Of a DNA stretch of 45,702 nucleotides, positions 1 to 6,799 are shown piece by piece. The DNA is taken from NCBI GenBank assembly GCA_001038565.1, contig LFJO01000005.1, positions 1-45,702 of the forward strand, written 5' to 3'. The notes beneath the pieces are model-generated. The model searched no databases. It was not told the origin of the DNA and saw only the letters and a program-made list of their open reading frames with translations. Source of the stretch: Alkalihalobacillus pseudalcaliphilus. Its GTDB lineage: Bacteria > Bacillota > Bacilli > Bacillales > Bacillaceae_D. Positions within the stretch are counted from its first letter, which is position 1. Each line of letters opens with the position of its first letter. A program made the translations under genes and the position numbers.

Positions 1-12
1 TCGAGGACTTAT
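1..12 (+). rRNA. 3' tip of 23S rRNA gene (partial)
   Basis: The first bases read TCGAGGACTTA, which matches the conserved 3' end of Bacillus-type 23S rRNA. The gene body lies outside the window. The exact 3' end cannot be fixed by eye. The following bases to about 197 are the 23S-5S spacer, in which I see no gene; they include a short inverted repeat, GAGAG..CTCTC, near 56-69 that may be a processing stem. Confidence 0.6.
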
Positions 13-197
13 CCATTACTTTTTCTTGACACATGTTTTCAGATTATCTAGTTTTGAGAGAACCCTCTCAACAATTATATAGACACACAAGTCTATTTGA
101 CTCCAGTTAACAGACGAAGACATTCGTTCTTTATTTGAAGTCAAATTGAACAAAGCAGCTAACAAAGAGATTCGCCGGTTATCTGCCGTTCAAATAG

Positions 198-313
198 TCT
201 GGTGGCGATAGCGAAGAGGTCACACCCGTTCCCATGCCGAACACGGCCGTTAAGCTCTTTTGCGCCCATGGTAGTTGGGGGCTTCCCCCTGTGAGAGTAG
301 GACGTTGCCAGGC
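198..313 (+). rRNA. rrf: 5S rRNA
   Basis: This 116-nt stretch carries the conserved 5S signatures GGTGGCGATAGCGAAGAGG and CCGAACACGG, and its ends pair (TCTGGTGGC with GCCAGGC). The length equals that of the B. subtilis 5S gene. It sits between the 23S end and the tRNA cluster, as expected for an rrn operon with trailing tRNA genes. Confidence 0.95.
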
Positions 314-323
314 TTTTTATTAT

Positions 324-398
324 TCCACAGTAGCTCAGTGGTAGAGCTATCGGCTGTTAACCGATCGGTCGTAGGTTCGAGTCCTACCTGTGGAGCCA
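324..398 (+). tRNA. tRNA-Asn(GTT)
   Basis: Full cloverleaf: acceptor TCCACAG pairs with CTGTGGA, anticodon loop CTGTTAA, T-loop GGTTCGAGTCC, CCA encoded. First tRNA of the cluster behind the 5S gene. Confidence 0.95.
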
Positions 399-405
399 TT
401 TGTTC

Positions 406-499
406 GGAGAGCTGTCCGAGTTGGCCGAAGGAGCACGATTGGAAATCGTGTAGGCGGTGTAGAACCGTCTCGAGGGTTCGAATCCCTCGCTCTCCGCCA
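406..499 (+). tRNA. tRNA-Ser(GGA)
   Basis: Class II tRNA with a long variable arm. Acceptor GGAGAGC/GCTCTCC, anticodon loop TTGGAAA (GGA), T-loop GGTTCGAATCC, CCA encoded. Confidence 0.95.
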
Positions 500-530
500 G
501 AGTGTAATTCGGAATTCAATATAAATAAAT

Positions 531-605
531 GGCCCGTTGGTCAAGCGGTTAAGACACCGCCCTTTCACGGCGGTAACACGGGTTCGAATCCCGTACGGGT
601 CACCA
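531..605 (+). tRNA. tRNA-Glu(TTC)
   Basis: Acceptor GGCCCGT pairs with ACGGGTC, anticodon loop CTTTCAC gives TTC, T-loop GGTTCGAATCC, CCA encoded. Confidence 0.95.
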
Positions 606-680
606 TATAATTTTTGCTACATACCATAAGAATATTAACAAGGAAAAGTGAGAAATTTGAAGCTTATCCGCAGTTAAAAT

Positions 681-756
681 GGAGGATTAGCTCAGCTGGG
701 AGAGCACCTGCCTTACAAGCAGGGGGTCGGCGGTTCGAACCCGTCATCCTCCACCA
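681..756 (+). tRNA. tRNA-Val(TAC)
   Basis: Acceptor GGAGGAT/ATCCTCC, anticodon loop CTTACAA gives TAC, T-loop GGTTCGAACCC, CCA encoded. Confidence 0.95.
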
Positions 757-784
757 TTTTAAAATCCGAATACTTTATAACGTC

Positions 785-799
785 GTCGGGTGGAGCAAC
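785..799 (+). pseudogene. Decayed 5' fragment of a duplicated tRNA-fMet gene
   Basis: The segment around 762-799 repeats, with a few changes, the sequence around 896-930, which is the leader plus the first bases of the intact tRNA-fMet gene (ATCCGAATACTTTATAACG then GGGTGGAGCA). Only the 5' part survives and no cloverleaf can form, so this is a relic of a tandem duplication, not a working gene. Confidence 0.5.
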
Positions 800-917
800 G
801 AGCATTACATCAATGAGTAATCTCCAAGTAACATCGACGCATAATCTTCTCTGAAAAGACGAGTAGAGGAAGATGTTATCAACTATGAATAAACATCATC
901 CGAATACTTTATAACGA

Positions 918-989
<72 letters not shown>

Positions 990-994
<5 letters not shown>

Positions 995-1130
995 ATAAAA
1001 TGAACGAATTCTACGTCGAATAAACGTCGTAGCAAGTGAAAATGGTAGTGCCTGTGGTACAACCAATAAAATGAACGACACTACGTTGAATAATATTCGT
1101 AACAAGCTAAAACAGTAGTGACTTTGCTTT
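990..1130 (+). repeat. Degenerate tandem duplication downstream of tRNA-fMet
   Basis: An 18-bp block (AACCAATAAAATGAACGA) that starts with the tRNA 3' end occurs at 990-1007 and again at 1061-1078, 71 bp apart. The bases after each copy are also similar but diverged. The second copy looks like the tail of a lost tRNA gene duplicate. Confidence 0.6.
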
Positions 1131-1147
1131 AGTTATAATTATAAAAC

Positions 1148-1224
1148 GGTCCGGTAGTTCAGTTGGTTAGAATGCCTGCCTGTCACGCAGGAGGTCGCGG
1201 GTTCGAGTCCCGTCCGGACCGCCA
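1148..1224 (+). tRNA. tRNA-Asp(GTC)
   Basis: Acceptor GGTCCGG/CCGGACC, anticodon loop CTGTCAC gives GTC, T-loop GGTTCGAGTCC, CCA encoded. Confidence 0.95.
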
Positions 1225-1241
1225 TATATACAATTTAAAAT

Positions 1242-1317
1242 GGCTTGGTAGCTCAGTCGGTAGAGCAATGGACTGAAAATCCATGTGTCGGCGGTTCGAT
1301 TCCGTCCCAAGCCACCA
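1242..1317 (+). tRNA. tRNA-Phe(GAA)
   Basis: Acceptor GGCTTGG/CCAAGCC, anticodon loop CTGAAAA gives GAA, T-loop GGTTCGATTCC, CCA encoded. Confidence 0.95.
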
Positions 1318-1323
1318 TTTTAT

Positions 1324-1396
<73 letters not shown>

Positions 1397-1462
1397 CTCT
1401 TATTTATAATTAAAAGCTATTGATTTTATTAGCCAAATAGTGTATTATAAATAATGTCGTTT

Positions 1463-1547
1463 GGAGGGGTAGCGAAGTGGCTAAACGCGGCGGACTGTAA
1501 ATCCGCTCCTTCAGGGTTCGGCGGTTCGAATCCGTCCCCCTCCACCA
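1463..1547 (+). tRNA. tRNA-Tyr(GTA)
   Basis: Class II tRNA with a long variable arm. Acceptor GGAGGGG/CCCCTCC, anticodon loop CTGTAAA gives GTA, CCA encoded. Confidence 0.95.
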
Positions 1548-1552
1548 TTTAT

Positions 1553-1626
1553 AGGGGTATAGTTTAAAGGTAGAACGAAGGTCTCCAAAACCTTTGGTGT
1601 GGGTTCAATTCCTACTACCCCTGCCA
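1553..1626 (+). tRNA. tRNA-Trp(CCA)
   Basis: Acceptor AGGGGTA/TACCCCT, anticodon loop CTCCAAA gives CCA, T-loop GGTTCAATTCC, CCA tail encoded. Confidence 0.95.
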
Positions 1627-1646
1627 ATTTTATTAAAACTTCATAT

Positions 1647-1723
1647 GGCGGTTGTGGTGAAGTGGTTAACACATCGGATTGTGGTTCCGACACTCGTGGG
1701 TTCGATTCCCATCAGCCGCCCCA
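1647..1723 (+). tRNA. tRNA-His(GTG)
   Basis: Begins with the extra G-1 that pairs with C73, typical of tRNA-His. Anticodon GTG, T-loop GGTTCGATTCC, CCA encoded. Confidence 0.94.
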
Positions 1724-1745
1724 TTTTTATTTTTTGTACATATGT

Positions 1746-1820
1746 TGGGCTATCGCCAAGCGGTAAGGCAACGGATTTTGATTCCGTCATGCGTTGGTTC
1801 GAATCCAGCTAGCCCAGCCA
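1746..1820 (+). tRNA. tRNA-Gln(TTG)
   Basis: Acceptor TGGGCTA/TAGCCCA, anticodon loop TTTTGAT gives TTG, T-loop GGTTCGAATCC, CCA encoded. Confidence 0.94.
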
Positions 1821-1824
1821 TATT

Positions 1825-1899
1825 GCGGAAGTAGTTCAGTGGTAGAACACCACCTTGCCAAGGTGGGGGTCGCGGGTTCGAATCCCGTCTTCCGCTCCA
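1825..1899 (+). tRNA. tRNA-Gly(GCC)
   Basis: Acceptor GCGGAAG pairs with the 3' strand before T-CCA, anticodon GCC in loop TTGCCAA, T-loop GGTTCGAATCC. Confidence 0.95.
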
Positions 1900-1904
1900 A
1901 ATAA

Positions 1905-1978
1905 GGCGGCATAGCCAAGTGGTAAGGCACGGGTCTGCAAAACCTTTATCCCCGGTTCAAATCCGGGTGTCGCCTCCA
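1905..1978 (+). tRNA. tRNA-Cys(GCA)
   Basis: Acceptor GGCGGCA pairs with TGTCGCC (one wobble), anticodon loop CTGCAAA gives GCA, T-loop GGTTCAAATCC, CCA encoded. Confidence 0.94.
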
Positions 1979-2005
1979 TATTTTATAAATCTGTCAAGCA
2001 TCTTT

Positions 2006-2094
2006 GCCGGGGTGGTGGAATTGGCAGACACACAGGACTTAAAATCCTGCGGTAGGTGACTACCGTGCCGGTTCAAGTCCGGCCCTCGGCACCA
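2006..2094 (+). tRNA. tRNA-Leu(TAA)
   Basis: Class II tRNA with a long variable arm. Anticodon loop CTTAAAA gives TAA, T-loop GGTTCAAGTCC, CCA encoded. Confidence 0.95.
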
Positions 2095-2097
2095 TTT

Positions 2098-2174
2098 GCG
2101 CCCTTAGCTCAGCTGGATAGAGTGTTTGACTACGAATCAAAAGGTCGGGAGTTCGAATCTCTCAGGGCGCGCCA
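2098..2174 (+). tRNA. tRNA-Arg(ACG)
   Basis: Acceptor GCGCCCT/AGGGCGC, anticodon loop CTACGAA gives ACG, CCA encoded. Last gene of the cluster. Confidence 0.95.
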
Positions 2175-2195
2175 TTATAGATCAAATGTAAAGCT

Positions 2196-2228
2196 AAACG
2201 ATTACTATATAAGTATCGTTTTTTTTAT
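2196..2228 (+). terminator. Rho-independent terminator of the rRNA-tRNA operon
   Basis: AAACGAT (2196-2202) pairs with ATCGTTT (2215-2221) and is followed directly by a run of T. It stands 20 bp behind the last tRNA. Confidence 0.85.
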
Positions 2229-2231
2229 TGG

Positions 2232-2272
2232 AAAAACTTCTAACATCAATGCTAAATTGTTAGAGGTTTTTT
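2232..2272 (+). terminator. Second terminator, likely bidirectional
   Basis: AAAAACTTCTAACA (2232-2245) pairs along its whole length with TGTTAGAGGTTTTT (2258-2271), one G-T pair. It is flanked by A-rich and T-rich tracts, so it can act on either strand. A back-up to the terminator before it. Confidence 0.8.
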
Positions 2273-2307
2273 ATGTTGTTAGCTATTTTATGGCAGGTAA
2301 ATGAATG

Positions 2308-2396
2308 AGGATTACGAATATTAATATTAGGAAGTTCTATAATGGATATTCCTTTTTTCCATAGAGGAGATATGGTAGGATTAGTAATATTAATAT
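2308..2396 (+). repeat. Pair of 20-bp direct repeats in a gene-free stretch
   Basis: Between the tRNA cluster and the first host operon (2175-2478) no gene is visible. Two copies of AGGATTA..AATATTAATAT lie at 2308-2327 and 2377-2396, matching at 18 of 20 positions and 69 bp apart. They sit upstream of the sensor operon and could be operator sites, but nothing links them to a known regulator. Confidence 0.5.
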
Positions 2397-2478
2397 ACTA
2401 ATAGGAAAGCGTGTAATGATATAAAAATAGTGTACTACATAAGTTGTGTGCTTATTAATGTACAAAGGGGCTTAAACC

Positions 2479-2784
2479 ATGTATATCGTGACTTCTGCTG
2501 TAGTTGTGCCAAAAGAGAAAACGGAAGAAGTAATAGGAATTTATCAAAATCGTTCAAGACTTGTAGATACAGCTGATGGATTTCTCTCTTTCCATCTATT
2601 ACAAAATGATAAAAAAACCAATGAATTAACCGTACATATGATGTGGGAGACAAAGCAGCATTACCTAAATTGGGTTAGAAGTGATCAATTTAAACAAATT
2701 CATGATTTAGAGAAAAGTTATCCTGATCAAGAATTAGCAGCGATTATACCAAAAGTCACTCAGTATTCAGTGGTGGCAACATGA
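2479..2784 (+). CDS. Antibiotic biosynthesis monooxygenase (ABM)-domain protein, HmoA/IsdG-like
   Basis: A 101-residue protein of the dimeric ferredoxin-like ABM fold. Family members include heme-degrading monooxygenases (HmoA, IsdG) and small quinol oxygenases. The order of strands and helices is as expected: an opening MYIVTSAVVV strand, an RSRLVDTADGFLSF segment, and a TVHMMWETKQHYLNWVRS segment, where the W and H match conserved positions of HmoA-like proteins. The actual substrate cannot be read from sequence. It is the first gene of a host operon: its stop overlaps the start of the next gene by 4 bp. The start has a GGGGC ribosome site upstream. Confidence 0.75.
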   Translation: MYIVTSAVVVPKEKTEEVIGIYQNRSRLVDTADGFLSFHLLQNDKKTNELTVHMMWETKQHYLNWVRSDQFKQIHDLEKSYPDQELAAIIPKVTQYSVVAT

Positions 2785-3140
2785 ATACAAACGTAAAAGA
2801 AGTCATTGTTAATGAGATAAGAGAAGAAATATATAAGGAATTTCCTTACCTATGGGAAAAGTACGGAGAACATGGTTGGGAAAGAACAAAAGAGGATAAT
2901 TTTCATCATTTAAAATATTTGGAAACCTCTTTTCAATTACAAGATCATAGCTATTTTGAAGAATACGCACTTTGGCTAAACAACGTATTGACAAGCAGGG
3001 GAATGAGCCCAGCTATTATTATTGATAATTTTGAAAGGCTTATTCGTCATTTATCCAAGTATATGACTATAGAAGAAGTACCTGAATATGTATCTTACTT
3101 ACAAGGTGCAATTGCGATACTCGATAAGATAGATAAGTGA
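2781..3140 (+). CDS. Small helical protein, possible sensor partner
   Basis: 119 residues, predicted all-helical, rich in W, Y, H and charged residues. No family was recognised. It begins inside the stop of the ABM gene (ATGA) and ends 9 bp before the cobalamin-binding gene, so the genes are translationally coupled. Its size and helical character would suit a four-helix or globin-like sensory domain such as those found fused to STAS domains in RsbR proteins, but here it is a separate protein. That reading rests on context only. Confidence 0.7.
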   Translation: MNTNVKEVIVNEIREEIYKEFPYLWEKYGEHGWERTKEDNFHHLKYLETSFQLQDHSYFEEYALWLNNVLTSRGMSPAIIIDNFERLIRHLSKYMTIEEVPEYVSYLQGAIAILDKIDK

Positions 3141-3149
3141 GGTGTTTGG

Positions 3150-3824
3150 ATGGAGCACCAAGTCAAACAGCTAGCTAAGTTATTATTAGATGGCCAAGAT
3201 CGTGAGGCGAAGGAATTAATTCAACAATATCAAAAAGAAGATTCGATTTTAGCAATATATGAAAAGTTAATTACACCCGCCATGTATTATATTGGTGAGC
3301 TTTGGGAGAATAATGAAATCTCAGTTGCTGACGAGCATTTGGCTACTGCTGTATGTGATATGATTTTAACAGAACTTTCACAGGAAAAAACGAAGAATGT
3401 AACTATTGATAAAAAAGTTATGTTATTAGGATTAGAAGAAGAACAGCATTATATTGGTTTACGTATGGTGGCAACGGTGTTTAAACATGAGGGATGGGAT
3501 GTGAGGTACTTAGGACCGAATTTACCATTAAATCATATGTTAAGCTTTATTCGGAAGTGGAAGCCTGAGGTGGTTGGTATTTCTATTGCTTTACCGTACC
3601 GTTTACCCAAATTAATTGAGTATATTGAAGCGATCGTACAATTAGAAGATGAGCCAGAGATGCTGATAGGTGGTCGTATGGCTAACAAGGTATTATCATT
3701 AGATGCTTCAAAAAGCGATAAGGTCCATGTTGTCATGAGCTTACGACAGCTACAAGATTGGATTGTAACAGGGAATATTAAGTATAGTGAGGAAGGGGAA
3801 AAAGACTCTAATGCCACAACTTAA
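3150..3824 (+). CDS. Cobalamin (B12)-binding protein with CarH-like Wx9EH motif
   Basis: 224 residues. Residues 1-85 form the helical cap of B12-binding modules and contain W, nine residues, then EH (LWENNEISVADEHL). This is the Wx9EH motif that in CarH/LitR photoreceptors packs on adenosylcobalamin. Residues 90-200 are the Rossmann-like B12-binding domain, with EEEQHYIGLRMV in place of the usual DxHxxG and a later VGISIALP. Unlike CarH there is no MerR DNA-binding domain; the C-terminus overlaps the PAS-STAS gene by 14 bp. I infer a light- or cobalamin-sensing subunit that signals through the STAS protein. The ribosome site GAGGTG is well placed. Confidence 0.8.
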   Translation: MEHQVKQLAKLLLDGQDREAKELIQQYQKEDSILAIYEKLITPAMYYIGELWENNEISVADEHLATAVCDMILTELSQEKTKNVTIDKKVMLLGLEEEQHYIGLRMVATVFKHEGWDVRYLGPNLPLNHMLSFIRKWKPEVVGISIALPYRLPKLIEYIEAIVQLEDEPEMLIGGRMANKVLSLDASKSDKVHVVMSLRQLQDWIVTGNIKYSEEGEKDSNATT

Positions 3825-4572
3825 GAAGACACACCTACCTCTCCCTAGTTATACGATTAATAGAGAATATGATATTATCGATTTTTCTCAGGAAGCATAC
3901 CAACATTTTGGCTATATTGATTCTCTAATACATATTATTGATGAGGGAAGCTTAACTAAAGTAAAGGAATGGTTACAGCCCAATAAAAATAAAGTAACAC
4001 TAGAAATAAACGTCATTCAAAGTGATGGTGTGTTGTTATTAGCTCTTTTGCATGCAACTTGGCATAGTGAAGAAGAAGCACAAGTCGTACTTATTTTTAC
4101 AGATAAGCAGCTAGCTACTATTAGTCATCAGCTCATGTCCTTACGTGAGCGCTTAAATCATACAAATATGGAATTGGTCCGAGAAAAAGAAAAACTGCAA
4201 CATACTCTTGAAGAAAATTATCGACTATCTGCACCATGCATCAAGATGAGTAATCATTTCACGATGATTCCGCTTTATGGGGATTTAACAGCAGAAAAAA
4301 TGAGGTTTACCCAAGAAAAAGTATTAGAAAACCTTTATTATCAAGATCCTAAAAATGTCTTAATTGACTTTACGGCAATTGGCACTATCTATGTTGACGG
4401 CTTACCTGGCTTAGAATTAATGCTACAATCGATATCACTTATGGGGATACGTATTTATTTGGTAGGTGTTAATGAAAAGACAACCAAGGAATTACACAAA
4501 TTAGATGTTCATAAGTGGCGTGTTGAGTTTATTCAGTCTATGAAAGTGGCCTTACAGAAAGTAACGATATAA
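3811..4572 (+). CDS. PAS-like plus STAS domain protein (RsbR-type)
   Basis: 253 residues from the ATG at 3811 (a GTG at 3787 would add 8). Residues 10-105 look like a PAS fold (YDIIDFSQEAYQHFGY, then a VVLIFTDKQ strand). Residues 108-145 are a coiled coil. Residues 155-250 are a STAS domain (MIPLYGDLTAEKM, NVLIDFTAIGTIYVDG, GIRIYLVGV). This order is typical of RsbR-family stressosome proteins and related anti-anti-sigma regulators. The T in IDFTAIG stands where family members carry a phosphorylatable Ser/Thr. Last gene of the host operon, probably the output of the B12 sensor. Confidence 0.8.
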   Translation: MPQLKKTHLPLPSYTINREYDIIDFSQEAYQHFGYIDSLIHIIDEGSLTKVKEWLQPNKNKVTLEINVIQSDGVLLLALLHATWHSEEEAQVVLIFTDKQLATISHQLMSLRERLNHTNMELVREKEKLQHTLEENYRLSAPCIKMSNHFTMIPLYGDLTAEKMRFTQEKVLENLYYQDPKNVLIDFTAIGTIYVDGLPGLELMLQSISLMGIRIYLVGVNEKTTKELHKLDVHKWRVEFIQSMKVALQKVTI

Positions 4573-4631
4573 CAATATGCCTAGCAAATGATTTGTTACT
4601 TTCTTAGCCTATATAATTACATAGAATATCA

Positions 4632-4660
4632 TTGACAAGCCCATTCCTAAATGATATTAT
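4632..4660 (+). promoter_or_regulatory. Promoter of the interrupted tRNA-Leu gene
   Basis: Consensus -35 TTGACA (4632-4637), 17-bp spacer, -10 TATTAT (4655-4660). It drives the tRNA-Leu 5' half and, in the integrated state, reads on toward the integrase on the same strand. Confidence 0.8.
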
Positions 4661-4709
4661 TATCCTTGTCAGTTCAAGCCATAGACCCTCATTGAGGAGC
4701 TATATTTAT

Positions 4710-4749
4710 GCCGATGTGGCGGAATTGGCAGACGCGCACGACTCAAAAT
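4710..4749 (+). pseudogene. 5' half of tRNA-Leu(CAA), interrupted by the element (left junction)
   Basis: The acceptor strand GCCGATG, D-arm GTGGCGGAATTGGCAGAC and anticodon stem-loop GCACGACTCAAAAT are those of tRNA-Leu(CAA). After CTCAAAAT the expected TCGTG strand, variable arm and T-arm are missing: no TTCGA follows. The host sequence therefore ends in the anticodon loop and element DNA begins. The host 3' half should lie at the right junction, outside this window. Confidence 0.85.
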
Positions 4750-4761
4750 GCGTAGTTTGAG
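4742..4761 (+). other. Probable core attachment site (attL)
   Basis: CTCAAA (4742-4747) and TTTGAG (4756-4761) form a perfect inverted repeat around an 8-bp spacer, straddling the point where tRNA similarity ends. Tyrosine recombinase core sites have this form (two inverted arms, 6-8 bp crossover). The integrase gene starts about 150 bp away. I see no second copy in the window. Confidence 0.65.
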
Positions 4762-4909
4762 CCACGGACATTTAAACGTTGATACAACGCTGATTCACAC
4801 GAAAAGTGGGTCGGTGTTTTTTGTGTTTCTGAAAATCATCGCACACGATTCGTTAAATTGACGGATTTTGACCGCTGCGCGTACGACAAATATAGCGGAG
4901 GTGTTGCGA

Positions 4910-5863
4910 TTGGCACGCAGAAAAAACGAAATAAACAGGGACATGCCTGTACGGAGGGAACGCGTCGAAGCCGAAGATTTTGACGTGAGTATCAGCGTTT
5001 TCTTGCGGAATTGTCGCATAAAGAATTTAAGCGAATACACTATGCGGTATTATAAGAACGAGCTAATCGGCACGCTTCGCTTACTAGAAATGCGACGCGT
5101 AGATACTCATCCGACAAAAATTACGCCTGCTACGATTAAGGAGGACGTGATACTCGCGATGATGGAGGCGGGCCTAAAAGCGACCACGATTAATACCCGG
5201 CTGCGGGCGTTAAGGGCGTTCTTTAATTTCTTAGAGGCGGAAGGAATGATCGACGAGAGTCCGTTCCAAAACATTTCGCTAGTTAAAGCGAAGAAAGAAG
5301 TTATCCAAACGTTTACGCGAGAGCAGATTCGGGCACTTTTCGAGCAACCGAATCAGGCGACATTTACGGGAATCCGCGACTATACGATAATGTCGTTAAT
5401 GCTGGACACCGGCATTCGAGCGAGGGAACTTGTCGATCTTAGTGTCGGCGATATCCGGTGGGAAGATAATACGATATTGGTCGACGGCAAAGGCAATAAG
5501 GAGCGGCTAGTCCCGATGCAAACTACGCTTAAACGACAACTACGAAAATACGTAGCCATTCGCGGTACATTGCCCGCAGAATCTCTATTCGTGAATATAG
5601 ACGACCAAACGCTGTCCAAGCGGCGTATACAGGAGTTTATCGCATTGTACGGAAGGCGCGCGAATATACAAAATGTTCGCTGTAGTCCGCATACTTTTCG
5701 CCACACATTCGCAAAAATGTCCGTACAGAATGGAGCCGATGTGTTCGCGTTACAAAAAATACTCGGACATACTTCGCTAGAGATGGTGCGGAATTACGTT
5801 AACTTATTTTCCGCGGACGTAGCTGCGAAGCATAAAAAATTCAGCCCGCTCGAAAATCTGTAA
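4910..5863 (+). CDS. int: Tyrosine site-specific recombinase (integrase)
   Basis: 317 residues from TTG 4910, chosen because GGAGGTG (4897-4903) sits 6 bp upstream; a TTG at 4868 has no ribosome site. The N-terminal half is a SAM-like core-binding domain (FLRNCRIKNLSEYTMRYYKNEL). The catalytic half shows all the expected residues: R in TGIRARELVDL, K in DGKGNKERLVPM, HxxR in HTFRHTFA, H in LGHTS, and the nucleophile Y in VRNYVNL. It is XerC/D-like in length and inserts the element into tRNA-Leu. Same strand as the tRNA promoter, so that promoter may help express it in the lysogen. Confidence 0.95.
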   Translation: MARRKNEINRDMPVRRERVEAEDFDVSISVFLRNCRIKNLSEYTMRYYKNELIGTLRLLEMRRVDTHPTKITPATIKEDVILAMMEAGLKATTINTRLRALRAFFNFLEAEGMIDESPFQNISLVKAKKEVIQTFTREQIRALFEQPNQATFTGIRDYTIMSLMLDTGIRARELVDLSVGDIRWEDNTILVDGKGNKERLVPMQTTLKRQLRKYVAIRGTLPAESLFVNIDDQTLSKRRIQEFIALYGRRANIQNVRCSPHTFRHTFAKMSVQNGADVFALQKILGHTSLEMVRNYVNLFSADVAAKHKKFSPLENL

Positions 5864-5891
5864 TTTTGTGGAATACTTCGCCAATTTACGG

Positions 5892-5897
5892 TATAAT
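5892..5897 (+). promoter_or_regulatory. Likely -10 element upstream of the membrane protein gene
   Basis: TATAAT (5892-5897), about 40 bp upstream of the start at 5938. No good -35 box stands at 16-18 bp; TTGTGG (5866-5871) is 20 bp away. Confidence 0.4.
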
Positions 5898-5937
5898 CTT
5901 CCTATATAACGTGTAGGAGGAAGCGGAGGTTGACGGA

Positions 5938-6678
5938 ATGGCAGCGGGAATAGCGGGATTGGCTGTAATGGTTGCGTTTATCGCAGCTCTAGTTTGGTGG
6001 CGTAAGAAATCGAAAGGCGCTCGTAACGTATTCGTAGCGAGTTTCGTGGTATTACTTGCGACGACACCGTTTATTGATTACGACGAACTGGAAGCGGAAC
6101 GAGTGGCCGCGGAGGAAGAGAAACAAACGGAAGCGGCGGAAAGGCTAGCCGAAAAAGAACGTAAGGAAGCGGAGAAAGCCGAGGCAGAGGCGGCAGCCGC
6201 AGCGGAGGAAGATGCGGAACAGGAACGCCTGTCTAATCGAACGGTCGCCGAAGCCCTTGTCGAAGATAATTCGCGCGTACACGACGCCGAACTTAGTGAG
6301 CACGGACACCTATCGATAACAATGGATGCGCACGGCTCTTGGAGCGAAAATTCAATCGCCACTAATCACGCGTTTTGGGCGTTAGAAGCGATTCACGAGG
6401 CGTATGAACTAGATGACGAAATTGCGGCTGTATACGTTGATATAACGACAAATGTGCTCGATGCGAAAGGTAACGAATCAAACGAATGGGTCGTTAGTTT
6501 AGAATATGACCGCGAAGATTATGAAGCATTGAATTACGATAATTTCCGCAACTTGGCGAGCGGTCAAGAGTGGCGGATTTACAACGAGGCTAGTGCGTTT
6601 ATGATTACGCCGCTTATTTACGATAATATGTCTGATAAGATGCGGGAAAATTTAGAGCGCGGAAAAGTGCGCCAATAA
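5938..6678 (+). CDS. Membrane-anchored coiled-coil protein
   Basis: 246 residues. Residues 4-22 and 27-45 are hydrophobic and separated by a basic WWRKKSKGAR segment, suggesting a short hairpin or one anchor. Residues 48-110 are an extreme Ala/Glu/Lys coiled coil, and residues 110-246 form a soluble domain with HGHLSITMDAHGSWSENS and WVVSLEYDRE. No family was recognised. Because it follows the integrase and is expressed from its own promoter up to a strong terminator, it may be a lysogen-expressed gene, for example one that changes the host surface or excludes other phages. That role is inference only. Confidence 0.85.
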   Translation: MAAGIAGLAVMVAFIAALVWWRKKSKGARNVFVASFVVLLATTPFIDYDELEAERVAAEEEKQTEAAERLAEKERKEAEKAEAEAAAAAEEDAEQERLSNRTVAEALVEDNSRVHDAELSEHGHLSITMDAHGSWSENSIATNHAFWALEAIHEAYELDDEIAAVYVDITTNVLDAKGNESNEWVVSLEYDREDYEALNYDNFRNLASGQEWRIYNEASAFMITPLIYDNMSDKMRENLERGKVRQ

Positions 6679-6686
6679 CGAAAGTA

Positions 6687-6719
6687 GCTCCGTCCAAATG
6701 GGCGGGGTTATTTTTTTTT
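6687..6719 (+). terminator. Rho-independent terminator
   Basis: GCTCCGTCC (6687-6695) pairs with GGGCGGGGT (6700-6708), wobble pairs included, followed by TTATTTTTTTTT. It ends the integrase-side unit. Confidence 0.85.
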
Positions 6720-6727
6720 GCGGAAAA

Positions 6728-6771
6728 TGTCCCAACATTTGCGATGTGCTTTCGCATTAATAAGTATAGGG
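6728..6771 (+). promoter_or_regulatory. Conserved promoter-like block, copy A
   Basis: Contains TGTCCCAA, then TTTCGCAT 22 bp in, then AAGTATAGGG 34 bp in. The same three words with identical spacing occur at 18536-18580 upstream of the sigma-like gene. It lies about 30 bp upstream of the HNH gene and is probably its promoter plus an operator. Confidence 0.6.
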
Positions 6772-6799
6772 ACAAAAAATATTAGGGTCGGTGAAGAAC

